This document shows positions 34,901 through 48,511 of a stretch of 64,000 bases of DNA, piece by piece. Under the pieces are notes generated by a model. That model worked only from the letters and a program-made list of their open reading frames with translations. It made no database searches and had not been told where the DNA came from. Made by a program: the position numbers and the translations under genes. This DNA comes from Balanoglossus misakiensis (Eukaryota; Hemichordata), in contig CM082581.2 in the NCBI GenBank assembly GCA_040954595.2, positions 434,001 through 498,000 of the forward strand, in the 5' to 3' direction. Each line of letters opens with the position of its first letter. Position 1 is the stretch's first letter.

Positions 34901-37900
34901 TATGTTAAAAGTTTTTATGACTTTTAAAAGCAGTGACACTGGCGGCATTCAACACGAAAATAACAATTTTAGCCACAATTTGGTCAAAATGGTAAATTTT
35001 TGAAAATTACAAAAAATACCTGTTTTCTACATTTTCGGAAATCTGATGGAGTATAGAATGCTCTTCGTATGTATATATCGATACAAATTCCACAAAAGAC
35101 CGTCTAATTTGGCTCACTGCAGACAAAATTGCGTTTTACCAAATTTTCCTTGAATATGTCATTTTTAGAAGAAAAAAGAAAGAAAAAAACCTTTGTTCTT
35201 CGAATTTGGTGCCCTGATCATATATGATATGTTGATTGTATGTTAAAACTTCCGACCACTCCGAAAATGCAGAGATATTGACGGAATTCAAGAAAAAATA
35301 GCCATTTTGGCCATATTTTGACAAAAATGGTAAATTTTTAAATAATCATAAAAAATTAACTCTTTTCTTCATTTTCGGAAATATTATGGAGCATGAAGTG
35401 TCGTTCTCTTGTAAAAAGTGCTGCAAATTCCAGAAAAGGCGGTATAATTTGAATCACCCAAGACAAAATTACCATTTTCGACTTTTTTTCGAAAAATTGT
35501 CTTTTTTACAAAATAAATAAGAATAAATTCTTTTCTTAGTTTCAAACGGGTAGAGATACTTTCCACACGGGTTTTCTAACATTGAATTCCCGTTCATCAA
35601 CTCAGATTTCCTACAGCATAAGTCGGCTAAAACCCTGACACTCTAGAGCAGAAACAGTTGCACACTGGTAACGTTGAACAAGTCGATTTTTCTACGGCCT
35701 GGTTCGGCTAAATCTCCGTCACAATATGACAGACACTAGCGTACGTAAGCAACGGTGATCAAGTCAGATTTTCTACGGCATGGGTTGGATAAAGCCCCGG
35801 CACTCTAGAGCAGAAACACGCGTACAGAGACCACGTTGATCAAGTCTGATCTCCTACGGCTTGGCTCGACTAAAACCCCGGCACACTATGACAGACACTA
35901 GCGTTCGTTAGCAACGTTGATCAAGTCAGATTTCCTACGGCCTGGCACGGCTGATGCCCCGGCACTATATATAGGACACAGACTGGCGTAAGTTAACAAC
36001 GGTAATCACGTCGGGTTTCCTACGGCCTGGCTCAGCTGAAGCCCCGGCACTCTAGAGCAGAAACAGGCGTACATTGACCACGTTGATCAAGTCAGATTTC
36101 CTACGGCGTGACTCGGCTGGTGCACCGGCTCTATATGACACTGACTGGCGTAAGTTATCAATGGTGATTACGTCGGATTTCCTACGGCCTGGTTTAGCTG
36201 AAGCCCCGGCACTTTAGAGCGGAAACACGCGTACATTGACCACGATGATCAAGTCAGATCTCCTACAGCCTGGCTCGACTAAAACCCCGGCACACCATGA
36301 CAGACACTAGCGTTCGTTAGCAAAGGTGATCAAGTCGGATTTCCTTCGGCCTGGCTCTGCAAAAGAACCGACACTCTAGTACAAAGACGTTGGCTAAGTC
36401 GGGCAAACCGAAGAGGGAAAGTCACAGCGGGTCAACACTCGACATTTGTTCGGGTAGGACTGCATTATTGCCTGTCAATTTATAGAGAAAGCCCGAATTT
36501 AACCAGGGCGTTTCAAACACCGACGTTAGTTGGGGGCACGGCCTGCAGTCCTGCCGGGTAAGCTGACATCGGCGTACCGCATGTAATGTAGGGGGGGGGG
36601 AACAGAACGGTTCAATACTACATTTATTAGATATCAGCTAATTTTGGACAATCATCTAAAATCTAAATCATGTTTTCATATTTGGATATCTGATGATGTA
36701 TGAAATTTCCATTATATGTAAAAATGGTGCTGATTATAAAAAATGCACTCTGAATGAGCTGATTTAATACAAAATTGCGTTTTCTTCGTTTTTGCACCAA
36801 AAAGGTCATTTTTAGTCAAAACGTTCTTTATTTTTTTAATTCGGTGACCTGATCATATATAAACAATTGCTTGTATGTTAAAAGTTTTCATGACTTTTAA
36901 AAGCAGTAACACTGGCGGCATTCAACGCGAAAATAGCAATTTTAGCCACAATTTGGTAAAAATTGTAAATTTTTTTAAAATTACAAAAAATACCTGTTTT
37001 CTACATTTTCGGAAATCTGATGGAGTATAGAATGCTCTTCGTATGTATATATCGATACAAATTCCACAAAAGACCGTCTAATTTGGCTCACTGCAGACAC
37101 AATTGCGTTTTACCAAATTTTCCTTGAAAATGTCATTTTTAGAAAAAAAAATAAAAAAACCTTTGTTCTTCGAATTTGGTGCTCGGATCATAACGACATG
37201 TTGATTGTTTGTTAAAAGTTTCGACCACTCCAAAAATGCAGAGATATTGACGGAATTCAAGAAAAAATAGCCATTTTGGCCATATTTTGACAAAAATGGT
37301 AAATTTTTAAAAAATCATAAAAAATAAACTCTTTTCTTCATTTTCGGAAATATTATGGAGCATGAAGTGTCGTTCTCTTGTAAAAAGTGCTGCAAATTCC
37401 AGAAAAGGCGGTATAATTTGAATCACCCAAGACAAAATTACCATTTTCGACTTTTTTTTCGAAAAATTGTCTTTTTTACAAAATAAATAAGAATAAATTA
37501 TTTTCTTAGTTTCAAACGGGTAGTGATACTTTCCACACGGGTTTTCTAACATTGAATTCCCGTTCATCAACTCAGATTTCCTACAGCATAAGTCGGCTAA
37601 AACCCTGACACTCTAGAGCAGAAACAGTTGCACACTGGTAACGTTGAACAAGTCGATTTTTCTACGGCCTGGCTCGACTAAATCTCCGTCACAATATGAC
37701 AGACACAAGCGTACGTTAGCAATGGTGATCAAGTCAGATTTTCTACGGCATGGGTTTCCTACGGCCTGGCTGAGCTGAAGCCCCGGCACTCTAGAGAAGA
37801 AACACGCGTACAGAGACCACGTTGATCAAGTCTGATCTCCTACGGCTTGGCTCGACTAAAACCCCGGCACACTATGACAGACACTAGCGTTCGTTAGCAA

Positions 37901-40900
37901 CGTTGATCAAGTCAGATTTCCTACGGCATGGCTTAGCTAAAACCCTGGCACTCTAGAGCAGAAACACGCGTACAGAGACCACGTTGATCTTCTCACATTT
38001 CCTTCGGCCTGGCACGGCTGATGCCCCCGGCACTATATATAGGACACAAACTGGCGTAAGTTAACAACAGTATTTACGTCGGATTTCCTACGGCCTGGCT
38101 CAGCTGAAGCCCCAGCACTTTAGAGCAGAAACAGGCGTACATTGACCACGTTGATCAAGTAAGATTTCCTACGGCGTGACTCGGCTGGTGCACCGGCTCT
38201 ATATGACACAGACTGGCGTAAGTTATCAACGGTGATTACGTCGGATTTCCTACGGCCTGGTTTAGCTGAAGCCCCGGCACTTTAGAGCGGAAACACGCGT
38301 ACATTGACCACGATGATCAAGTCAGATCTCCTACAGCCTGGCTCGACTAAAACCCCGGCACACCATGACAGACACTAGCGTTCGTTTGCAACGGTGATCA
38401 AGTCGGATTTCCTTCGGCCTGGCTCTGCAAAAGACCCGACACTCTAGTACAAAGACGTTGGCTAAGTCGGGCAAACCGAACAGGGAAAGTCACAGCGGGT
38501 CAACACTCGACATTTGTTCCGGTAGGACTGCATTATTGCCTGTCAATTTATAGAGAAAGCCCGAATTTAACCAGGGCGTTTCAAACACCGCCGTTAGTTG
38601 GGGGCACGGCCTGCAGTACTGCCGGGTAAGCTGACATCAGCGTACCGCATATAATGTAGGGGGGGGGAATAGAACGGTTCAATACTACATTTATCAGATA
38701 TCAGCTAATTTTGGACAATCATCTAAAATGTAAATCATCTTTTCATATTTGGATATCTGATGATGTATGAAATTTCCATTATATGTAAAAATGGTGCTGA
38801 TTATAAAAATGCAGTCTGAATGAGCTGATTTAATACAAAATTGCGTTTTATTCGTTTTTGCACCAAAAAGGTCATTTTTAGTCAAAACATTCTTTATTTT
38901 TTTAATTCGGTGACCTGATCATATATAAACAATTGCTTGTATGTTAAAAGTTTTTATGACTTTTAAAAGCAGTGACACTGGCGGCATTCAACACGAAAAT
39001 AACAATTTTAGCCACAATTTGGTCAAAATGGTAAATTTTTGAAAATTACAAAAAATACCTGTTTTCTACATTTTCGGAAATCTGATGGAGTATAGAATGC
39101 TCTTCGTATGTATATATCGATACAAATTCCACAAAAGACCGTCTAATTTGGCTCACTGCAGACAAAATTGCGTTTTACCAAATTTTCCTTGAAAATGTCA
39201 TTTTAGAAAGAAAAAAAAAAAAAAACCTTTGTTCTTCGAATTTGGTGCCTGATCATATATAACATGTTGATTGTATGTTAAAACTTTCGACCACTCCAAA
39301 AATGCTGAGATATTGACGGAATTCAAGAAAAAATAGCCATTTTGGCCATATTTTGACAAAAATGGTAAATTTTTAAAAATCATAAAAAATTAACTCTTTT
39401 CTTCATTTTCGGAAATATTATGGAGCATGAAGTGTCGTTCTCTTGTAAAAAGTGCTGCAAATTCCAGAAAAGGCGGTATAATTTGAATCACCCAAGACAA
39501 AATTACCATTTTCGACTTTTTTCGAAATATTGTCTTTTTTACAAAATAAATAAGAATAAATTCTTTTCTTAGTTCCAAACGGGTAGAGATACTTTCCACA
39601 CGGGTTTTCTAACATTGAATTCCCGTTCATCAGCTCTGATTTCCTACAGCATAAATCGGCTAAAACCGTGACACTCTAGAGCAGAAACAGTTGCACACTG
39701 GTAACGTTGAACAAGTCGATTTTTTTACAGCCTGGCTCGGCTAAATCTCCGTCACAATATGACAGACACTAGCGTACGTTAGCAACGGTGATCAAGTCAG
39801 ATTTTCTACGGCATGGCTTGGATAAAGCCCCGGCACTCTAGAGCAGAAACACGCGTACAGAGACCACGTTGATCAAGTCTGATCTCCTACGGCTTGGCTC
39901 GACTAAAAACCCCGGCACACTATGACAGACACTAGCGTTCGTTAGCAACGTTGATCAAGACAGATTTCCTACGGCATGGCTTTGCTAAAGCCCTGACACT
40001 CTAGAGCAGAAACACGAGTACAGAGACCACGTTGATCTACTCACATTTCCTTCGGCCTGGCACGGCTGATGCCCCGGCACTATATATAGGACACAGACTG
40101 GCGTAAGTTAACAACGGTAATCACGTCGGGTTTCCTACGGCCTGGCTCAGCTGAAGCCCCGGCACTCTAGAGCAGAAACAGGCGTACATTGACCACGTTG
40201 ATCAAGTCAGATTTCCTACGGCGTGACTCGGCTGGTGCACCGGCTCTATATGACACAGACTGTCGTAAGTTATCAACGGTGATTACGTCGGATTTCCTAC
40301 GGCCTGGTTTAGCTGAAACCCCGGCACTTTAGAGCGGAAACACGCTTACATAGACCACGATGATCAAGTCAAATCTTGTACGGCCTGGCTCGACTAAAAC
40401 CCCGGCACACCATGACAGACACTAGCGTTCGTTAGCAACGGTGATCAAGTCGGATTTCCATCGGCCTGGCTCTGCAAAAGACCCGACACTCTAGTACAAA
40501 GACGTTGGCTAAGTCGGGCAAACCGAAGAGGGAAAGTCACAGCGGGTCAACACTCGACATTTGTTCGGGTAGGACTGCATTATTGCCTGTCAATTTATAG
40601 AGAAAGCCCGAATTTAACCAGGGCGTTTCAAACACCGACGTTAGTTGGGGGCACGGCCTGCAGTACTGCCGGGTAAGCTGACATCGGCGTACCGCATATA
40701 ATGTAGGGGGGGGGGGGGAACAGAACGGTTCAATACTACATTTATTAGATATCAGCTAATTTTGGACAATCATCTAAAATCTAAATCATTTTTTCATATT
40801 TGGATATCTGATGATGTATGAAATTTCCATTATATGTAAAAATGGTGCTGATTATAAAAAATGCACTCTGAATGAGCTGATTTAATACAAAATTGCGTTT

Positions 40901-43201
40901 TATTCGTTTTTGCACCAAAAAGGTCATTTTTAGGCAAACATTCTTCATTTTTATAATTCGGTGACCTGATCATATATAAACAATTGCTTGTATGTTGAAA
41001 GTTTTTATGACTTTTAAAAGCAGTGACACTGGCGGCATTCAACACGAAAATAACAATTTTAGCCACAATTTGGTCAAAATGGTAAATTTTTGAAAATTAC
41101 AAAAAATACATGTTTTCTACATTTTCGGAAATCTGATGGAGTATAGAATGTTCTTCGTATGTATATATCGATACAAATTCCACAAAAGACCGTCTAATTT
41201 GGCTCACTGCAGACAAAATTGCGTTTTACCAAATTTTCCTTGAAAATGTCATTTTTAGAAAAAAAAATAAAAAACCTTTGTTCATCGAATTTGGTGCCCT
41301 GATCATATATGACATGTTGATTGTATGTTAAAACTTTCGACCACTCCAAAAATGCAGAGATATTGACGGAATTCAAGAAAAAATAGCCATTTTGGCCATA
41401 TTTTGACAAAAATGGTAAATTTTTAAAAAATCATAAAAAATTAACTCTTTTCTTCATTTTCGGAAATATAATGGAGCATGAAGTGTCGTTCTCTTGTAAA
41501 AAGTGCTGCAAATTCCAGAAAAGGCGGTATAATTTGAATCACCCAAGACAAAATTACCATTTTCGACTTTTTTTCGAAAAATTGTCTTTTTTACAAAATA
41601 AATAAGAATACATTCTTTTCTTAGTTTCAAACGGGTAGAGATACTTTCCACGGGTTTTCTAACAATGAATTCCCGTTCATCAACTCAGATTTCCTACAGC
41701 ATAAGTCGGCTAAAACCCTGACACTCTAGAGCAGAAACAGTTGCACAAATGGTAACGTTGAACAAGTCGATTTTTCTACGGCCTGGCTCGGCTAAATCTC
41801 CGTCACAATATGACAGACACTAGCGTAGGTTAGCAACGGTGATCAAGTCAGATTTTCTACGGCATGGCTTGGATAAAGCCCCGGCACTCTAGAGCAGAAA
41901 CACGCGTACAGAGACCACGTTGATCAAGTCTGATCTCCTACGGCTTGGCTCGACTAAAACCCCGGCACACTATAACAGACACTAGCGTTCATTAGCAACG
42001 TTGATCAAGTCAGATTTCCTACGGCCTGGCTCGACTAAAACCCCGGCACACCATGACAGACACTAGCGTTCGTTAGCAACGGTGATCAAGTCAGATTTCC
42101 TACGGCATGACTTGGATAAAGCCCCGGCACTCTAGAGCAGAAACACGCGTACAGAGACCACGTTGATCAAGTCTGATCTCCTACGGCTTGGCTCGACTGA
42201 AACCCCGGCACACTATGACAGACACTAGCGTTCGTTAGCAACGTTGATCAAGTCAGATTTCCTACGGCATGGCTTGGCTAAAGCCCTGGCACTCTAGAGC
42301 AGAAACACGCGTACAGAGACCACGTTGATCTACTCACATTTCCTTCGGCCTGGCACGGCTGATGCCCCGGCTCTATATGACACAGACTGGCGTAAGTTAA
42401 CAACGGTGATTACGTCGGATTTCCTACGGCCTGGTTTAGCTGAAGCCCCGGCACTTTAGGGCGGAAACACGCGTACATTGACCACGATGATCAAGTTTGA
42501 TCTCCTACGGCCTGGCTCGACTTAAACCCCGGCACACCATGACAGACACTAGCGTTCGTTAGCAACGTTGATCAAGTTGGATTTCCTTCGGCCTGGCTCT
42601 GCAAAAGACCCGACACATTAGTACAAAGACGTTGGCTAAGTCGGGCAAACCGAAGAGGGAAAGTCACAGCGGGTCAACACTCGACATTTGTTCGGGTAGG
42701 ACTGCATTATTGCCTGTCAATTTATAGAGAAAGCTCGAATTTAACCAGGGCGTTTCAAACACCGACGTTAGTTGGGAGCACGGCCTGCAGTAATGCCGGG
42801 TAAGCTGACATCGGCGTACCGCATGTAATGTAGGGGGGGGGGAAACAGAACGGTTCAATACTACATTTATCAGATATCAGCTAATTTTGGACAATCATCT
42901 TAAATATATCTAATTCATTTTTTCATATTTGGATATCTGATGATGTATGAAATTTCCATTATACGTAAAAATGGTGCTGATTATAAAAATGCACTCTGAA
43001 TGAGCTGATTTAATACAAAATTGCGTTTTATTCGTTTTTGCACCAAAAAGGTCATTTTTAGGCAAAACATTCTTTATTTTTTTAATTCGGTGACCTGATC
43101 ATATATAAACAATTGCTTGTATGCTAAAAGTTTTTATGACTTTTAAAAGCAGTGACACTGGCGGCATTCAACACGAAAATAACAATTTTAGCCACAATTT
43201 G

Positions 43202-43537
43202 TATGGAGAAGTGAGAGATTTACTCCAGAAGGATCACGTGACGGAAACTCTTACCCTATCAGAGTTGACTTTGTTTCCCGCCAAACTTTATACTTGTAGC
43301 AGATTTATTGTAATTTTTGAGTGTTTGCTCCGGCGTTCGTGGGACTTATATATAACCCAGTTTTGGCGATTTCGGGCAGCTTTTTGTAAGGAGCTCTGTG
43401 GTGTTACTTTGTTGTTGGATTCAGATGGTAATAAACCAGTGTTTTACCTAGCACTGAATCGTTCGCTTCTTTTCCGACGTCAGTATACTCGAACCCCCTC
43501 CCGGGAGTATTGATCACTGCCACGATACTTCCCCACA
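43202..43537 (+). repeat. BEL-3 5' LTR
   Basis: 336 bp, tatggagaag to cttccccaca. TATATATAA at 43347-43355 and AATAAA at 43430-43435 serve as likely TATA box and poly(A) signal. Primer site TGGTGCCGAGACC follows at 43542-43554. Confidence 0.93.
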
Positions 43538-43570
43538 TTTTTGGTGCCGAGACCAGGATAACCGAGCAAG

Positions 43571-46376
43571 ATGTCGGAACAAGAACACATCGCGCCACAA
43601 GATGGACAACAAGAGGATCAGCCAACAGCGTTGACAAAACTGAAGAGATCGCGTCGTGGTCAACGCGCACAAGTGACCCGACTGTTCAACCGGGCCGACA
43701 CCCTCATGAACAATTTCGTAGACGTCGGTACAGACAAGCCGACTACACTCGACACACTGGAAGGGCTGAACGAACAACTTTCGAACAAGATCCGTCTACT
43801 CGCCGACCTCGAGGTGAGAATCCTCGATCTAATTGACGATGAACACTTTGATGAAGAAAATGAAACTTCAGGCGACTACCACGCCGAAATCTTCGAACAC
43901 AATCATCGCATCGCATCTTTCATCAAGAAAAACAAATCGGAGATGCGGACAACTACTACTAGTACTGGTAATGTAACGGGAAGCAGCCTCGGCAACGCGA
44001 CGCCTCGTAAAACAGTAACTCTACCGAAACTCCAGCTGCAAACTTTCTCAGGCAATGTAATAGAATGGTCGAGTTTCTTCGATGTATTCAAGTCTTCGAT
44101 ACCTTCGGACACTAATTTGGACAACATTCAGAAGTTTACGTATTTGCGGAGTGTACTCAAAGATGACGCAGCGAGAACAATCAACGGATTGCCACTCACG
44201 CACGCGATTGACTTATTGACCGAAAGATACGGACAAACCCATCTCATAGTAGATGCTCATATGACCGCGTTGTGGAATCTACAAAGCCCAACCGCCGACG
44301 TACAAAGTTTAAGGCATTTCTACGACTCGATTGAAAATCACGTTCGAGGTCTTCAGTCGCTGGGTAAGGAGGAAACCACATACGGCGAACTTTTGGTTCC
44401 AATAATACGGGAGAAATTACCTCCTAACATTCGAGAGCAGATAGCAAGAAAACATGGTAATGCTGCGTGGACATTACCAGATCTACGAAAAGCCATTCAA
44501 CACGAGATAAACGCCCTTCAAGCCGGCAACCGGGTCGACGAGATAACAATGGCCACTACCAGAGAACCGGAAATAACCGCGTTTCACACGAAAACGCAGA
44601 TGACAGGTAAACAGAATTTTCGCGCCCCTGTCAAAACGTGCCCGTTCTGCAAAGGGTCACACTTCGCGTCAAATTGCACTGTGGTAACTGATACGCGCGA
44701 GAGACTGGACATTGTGAAGAAGGACAGACTATGTTTTAATTGCTTTGGAAAACATAGAGTTGCGGAGTGTAAATCAAAATACTCCTGCAGAAAGTGTAGG
44801 AAACGTCATCACTCTGCGCTACACTACGACGTTCCCACCGCTACAACTACGCCAACCGGAGCGTCGTCCTCGCCATCGCCATCATCAAGTACTTCTGATG
44901 TCAAAGTAACATTGACTAATACCGATACATTTACGGATAAGAAGATAAACACTGGGCCAGTGCTGCTGAAAACTGCGTTTGTACCACTGTCTGTCGGACG
45001 GGGAACCCCCATACATGCCATCATCCTGTTTGATGAAGGAGCAAATAAGACATTCGTCACTGAGAGATTCGCCCGTCAGCTGTCCGCGAAAGCTACGCGG
45101 CACGAACACATAAAGTTATCGACCTTCCGTGGCAAGGATTCCAAAGTACGCACCATGGGATTCACCGAACTAACTGCTCATGAACTGAACGGGAATACTT
45201 CAACTATTCACGCGATGATAATTCCAGAGATATCGTCGGACTTAACAAATCACATTTCTCAGGAAGTCCACAATATGAGCCACCTGAAAGGGCTACCATT
45301 CGCACATCCAGTTTCGAGTGATCAGTCGTGGCCAATAGATGTTCTAATCGGAGCCGACCAATATTGGAATTTCGTGGGCTCACACGTTATTTCTGGCGCG
45401 TCCGGCCCCACTGCTGTGTCATCCAAATTTGGATACTTACTCTCCGGACCCCTCGGAACTCCCAAAGTGGATTCTAATGCGCATATCTTACATGTGATTT
45501 CTACTGCTGATACCAGTAACGTAGTTTCAGAGAACTCTATCAACGGACTGCATGGAGATCGCGCAACGGACATGTATACACCGATGGATAGTACTGCGAT
45601 CGGCCGAGAACCACAGGTCCAAAATATGTGGGACCTTGAATTGATCGGTATTCAGGACAATCCAACAGTTGATGAACAGTTGACGTACGAGTCTTACAGA
45701 GACACGCACTTGAGAGTTGACCGAGGAAAATACGTAGCTAAACTACTGTGGAAGGAAGATCACCCTCCACTACCCACCAACCACGATGTCGCCATGAAAC
45801 GCACGCGTAATATGATACGCAGGTTACCCTCTGAACTCATCAAGAAATATGACGACATAATCAATGAACAGAGACGTCGCGACTTCATCGTAGAGGTTGA
45901 CGAAGATGACGTGAATATCGGACACTATTTGCCACATCGTCCGGTGGTTAAGAATTCGACCACAACACCCATTCGCATCGTTTATGATTGCTCTTGTAAG
46001 AAGGATTCTAATTATCCAAGTTTGAATGATTGCTTGCAAACTGGACCGTCATTAATAAATGACCTGCCAGCGATTCTGCTGAGATTCCGCGCCAATAACA
46101 TTGCTTTCACAGCTGACATTGAGAAAGCATTCCTGAACATTCGGTTGGAAGAAGATGAGAGGAAATTCACGAAATTTCTGTGGCTGTCGGACATTAACGA
46201 CCCAGAAAGTGACTTCATAACTTTGCAGTTTAAGTCTGTCTTGTTTGGAGCAGTCTGTTCCCCATTCATCCTCAATGCGGTTATCAAGACGCATTTAGAG
46301 AACAATAGTCAACTTCCCACCGCTGACAGATTGGGAAATAATATCTATGTGGATAATGTGATCGATGGAGTTGATA
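43571..46376 (+). CDS. BEL-3 Gag-protease-RT, open but cut off in RT
   Basis: Starts MSEQEHIAPQDG, 34 bases after the LTR, with no lesion up to the LINE. About 935 residues. DUF1759-type capsid region around residues 150-330. Three Cys/His knuckles: CPFCKGSHFASNC (357-369), CFNCFGKHRVAEC (388-400) and CRKCRKRHHSALH (~405-417). DUF1758-type aspartic protease with its presumed catalytic Asp in FDEGAN (residue 488), not the common DSGS or DTGS. BEL RT from RIVYDCSCKK (~803) to YVDN (926-929). The fourth catalytic-motif residue is Asn in both BEL-2 and BEL-3, so this is a family trait. The frame then runs 125 bases into the LINE and the Gypsy LTR, to a TAA at 46499-46501, adding about 41 chimeric residues. 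RNase H and integrase are separated by 12 kb. Confidence 0.9.
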
Positions 46377-46630
46377 TTTTGCTAAGATTTTCGAAGCTGT
46401 CATTGTCCCTCATATCTACCAGCATGTTCAACCAAATATATCCATTGATCAGTGTAGCCACTTTCGTTCCGGCTAACGTTGGAATGAGCATGAAAACATA
46501 AAATATTTCCACGGGCAGTCAGTCTGGGGTTCGGTGATTGACAATTTTCCTGTACATATGAATTATAGGTGGGTGGGGAGTAGAAAGCAGAAAAGACAAT
46601 ACACTATAGGATTTTCTTCTTATGAAGATA

Positions 46631-47045
46631 TATTACGTCATTAAATCTATCCAAATAAAGTTGTCAAAAAATATGAAAGACAAACACAATTGCTAATTAA
46701 TGGTCCACGTTCAGTTCTGCTGATGTCATTAAATCTATCCAAATAAAGTCGTCACAAAATATGAAAGACAAACACAATTGCTAATTAATGGTCCACGTTC
46801 AGTTCTGCTGATGTCATTAAATCTATCCAAATAAAGTCGTCACAAAATATGAAAGACAAACACAATTGCTAATTAATGGTCCACGTTCAGTTCTGCTGAT
46901 GTCATTAAATCTATCCAAATAAAGTCGTCACAAAATATGAAAGACAAACACAATTGACAATTAACGGTCAACGTTCAGTTCTGCTGACGTCCTTAAATCT
47001 ATCCAAATAAAGTTGTCAAAAAATATGAAAGACAAACACAATTGA
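46631..47045. repeat. 88-bp tandem array in Gypsy LTR (left copy)
   Basis: gtcattaaatctatccaaat starts at 46637, 46725, 46813 and 46901; the fifth copy, with gtcctt, starts at 46989: exactly 88 bp each, about 4.7 copies. The inner copies are nearly identical; the last is the most diverged. On the minus strand it lies towards the end of the LTR. Confidence 0.93.
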
Positions 47046-47056
47046 CAATTACGTTC

Positions 47057-48425
47057 CGTTCTGTTGGCAGTTCGAATTCACGAAGCACTCACAAAAAATT
47101 TCGCATTCCGAATGTCCGAAGTCTCACAGCGCTCACCAAATTCCGTTCCGCTCAGCTGGCAAGGTCTGAATTCGGGAAGCACTCACCAAATTCCGTTCAG
47201 CTCCGCTGGCAATGTCCGAAGTCGGGAAGCACTCACAGAAATTCCGTTCAGTTCCGCTGGCAATGTCCGAATTCAGAAAGCACTCACACAATTCAGTTCA
47301 GCTCCGCTGGCAATGTCCGAAGTCGGGAAGCACTCACAGAAATTCCGTTCAGTTCCGCTGGCAATGTCCGAATTCAGAAAGCACTCACACAATTCAGTTC
47401 AGCTCCGCTGGCAATGTCCGAAGTCGGGAAGCACTCACAGAAATTCCGTTCAGTTCCGCTGGCAATGTCCGAATTCAGAAAGCACTCACACAATTCAGTT
47501 CAGCTCCGCTGGCAATGTCCGAAGTCGGGAAGCACTCACAGAAATTCCGTTCAGTTCCGCTGGCAATGTCCGAATTCAGAAAGCACTCACACAATTCAGT
47601 TCAGCTCCGCTGGCAATGTCCGAAGTCGGGAAGCACTCACAGAAATTCCGTTCAGTTCCGCTGGCAATGTCCGAATTCAGAAAGCACTCACACAATTCAG
47701 TTCAGCTCCGCTGGCAATGTCCGAAGTCGGGAAGCACTCACAGAAATTCCGTTCAGTTCCGCTGGCAATGTCCGAATTCAGAAAGCACTCACACAATTCA
47801 GTTCAGCTCCGCTGGCAATGTCCGAAGTCGGGAAGCACTCACAGAAATTCCGTTCAGTTCCGCTGGCAATGTCCGAATTCAGAAAGCACTCACACAATTC
47901 AGTTCAGCTCCGCTGGCAATGTCCGAAGTCGGGAAGCACTCACAGAAATTCCGTTCAGTTCCGCTGGCAATGTCCGAATTCAGAAAGCACTCACACAATT
48001 CAGTTCAGCTCCGCTGGCAATGTCCGAAGTCGGGAAGCACTCACAGAAATTCCGTTCAGTTCCGCTGGCAATGTCCGAATTCAGAAAGCACTCACACAAT
48101 TCAGTTCAGCTCCGCTGGCAATGTCCGAAGTCGGGAAGCACTCACAGAAATTCCGTTCAGTTCCGCTGGCAATGTCCGAATTCAGAAAGCACTCACACAA
48201 TTCAGTTCAGCTCCGCTGGCAATGTCCGAAGTCGGGAAGCACTCACAGAAATTCCGTTCAGTTCCGCTGGCAATGTCCGAATTCAGAAAGCACTCACACA
48301 ATTCAGTTCAGCTCCGCTGGCAATGTCCGAAGTCGGGAAGCACTCACAGAAATTCCGTTCAGTTCCGCTGGCAATGTCCGAATTCAGGAAGCACTCACCA
48401 AATTCCGTTCAGCTCCGCTGCTGCC
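47057..48425. repeat. 101-bp tandem array in Gypsy LTR (left copy), 12 units
   Basis: aatgtccgaagtc begins at 47211 and recurs every 101 bp to 48322 (12 units), preceded by about three degenerate half-units. Each unit is a pair of related ~50-bp halves (ttccgctggcaatgtccgaattcag and ctccgctggcaatgtccgaagtcgg types). Because 101 is not a multiple of three and the unit lacks stops in plus-strand frames, all three plus frames stay open; this is not evidence for coding. Every half-unit has actcac, i.e. GTGAGT on the element's own strand. Confidence 0.95.
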
Positions 48426-48460
48426 CCAGGAAGACTTCCCCCCCGACCCTTCACACCAGA

Positions 48461-48511
48461 CTTAAATACTGTGGTGCGGATGAATACGGCAGTTCTATTG
48501 GCGCAAAGAGT
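48461..48511 (-). promoter_or_regulatory. Gypsy LTR CCAAT/TATA-like promoter (3' LTR copy)
   Basis: Minus strand: GCGCCAATAG around 48495-48505, then TATTTAAG at 48468-48461, roughly 30 bp apart and about 120 bp from the LTR start. If used, transcription would begin near 48435, before the tandem arrays, placing them in the transcript leader. The equivalent in the 5' LTR is 56895-56945, which would be the active one. Inferred from motifs only. Confidence 0.5.

Larger units (their letters stand above)
29242..43201. repeat. Satellite array, block III (between BEL-2 and BEL-3), with length-variant repeats
   Basis: Seven poly-G markers at 30536, 32751, 34636, 36601, 38668, 40719 and 42844. After removing BEL-2 and one target copy, the repeat ending at 30536 is ~1642 bp; the following ones are 2215, 1885, 1965, 2067, 2051 and 2125 bp. 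Differences from ~2050 are close to multiples of ~81 bp: minus five, plus two, minus two, minus one, about zero, zero and plus one subrepeats. No gene is seen in these 14 kb; the recurrent 60-88-residue minus-strand frames are features of the satellite. The block ends at the BEL-3 target ATTTG (43197-43201). Confidence 0.95.

Noticed and set aside
47211-48425. CRISPR-like array
   Set aside because: The units are contiguous 101-bp repeats without unique spacers, in an animal retrotransposon LTR.
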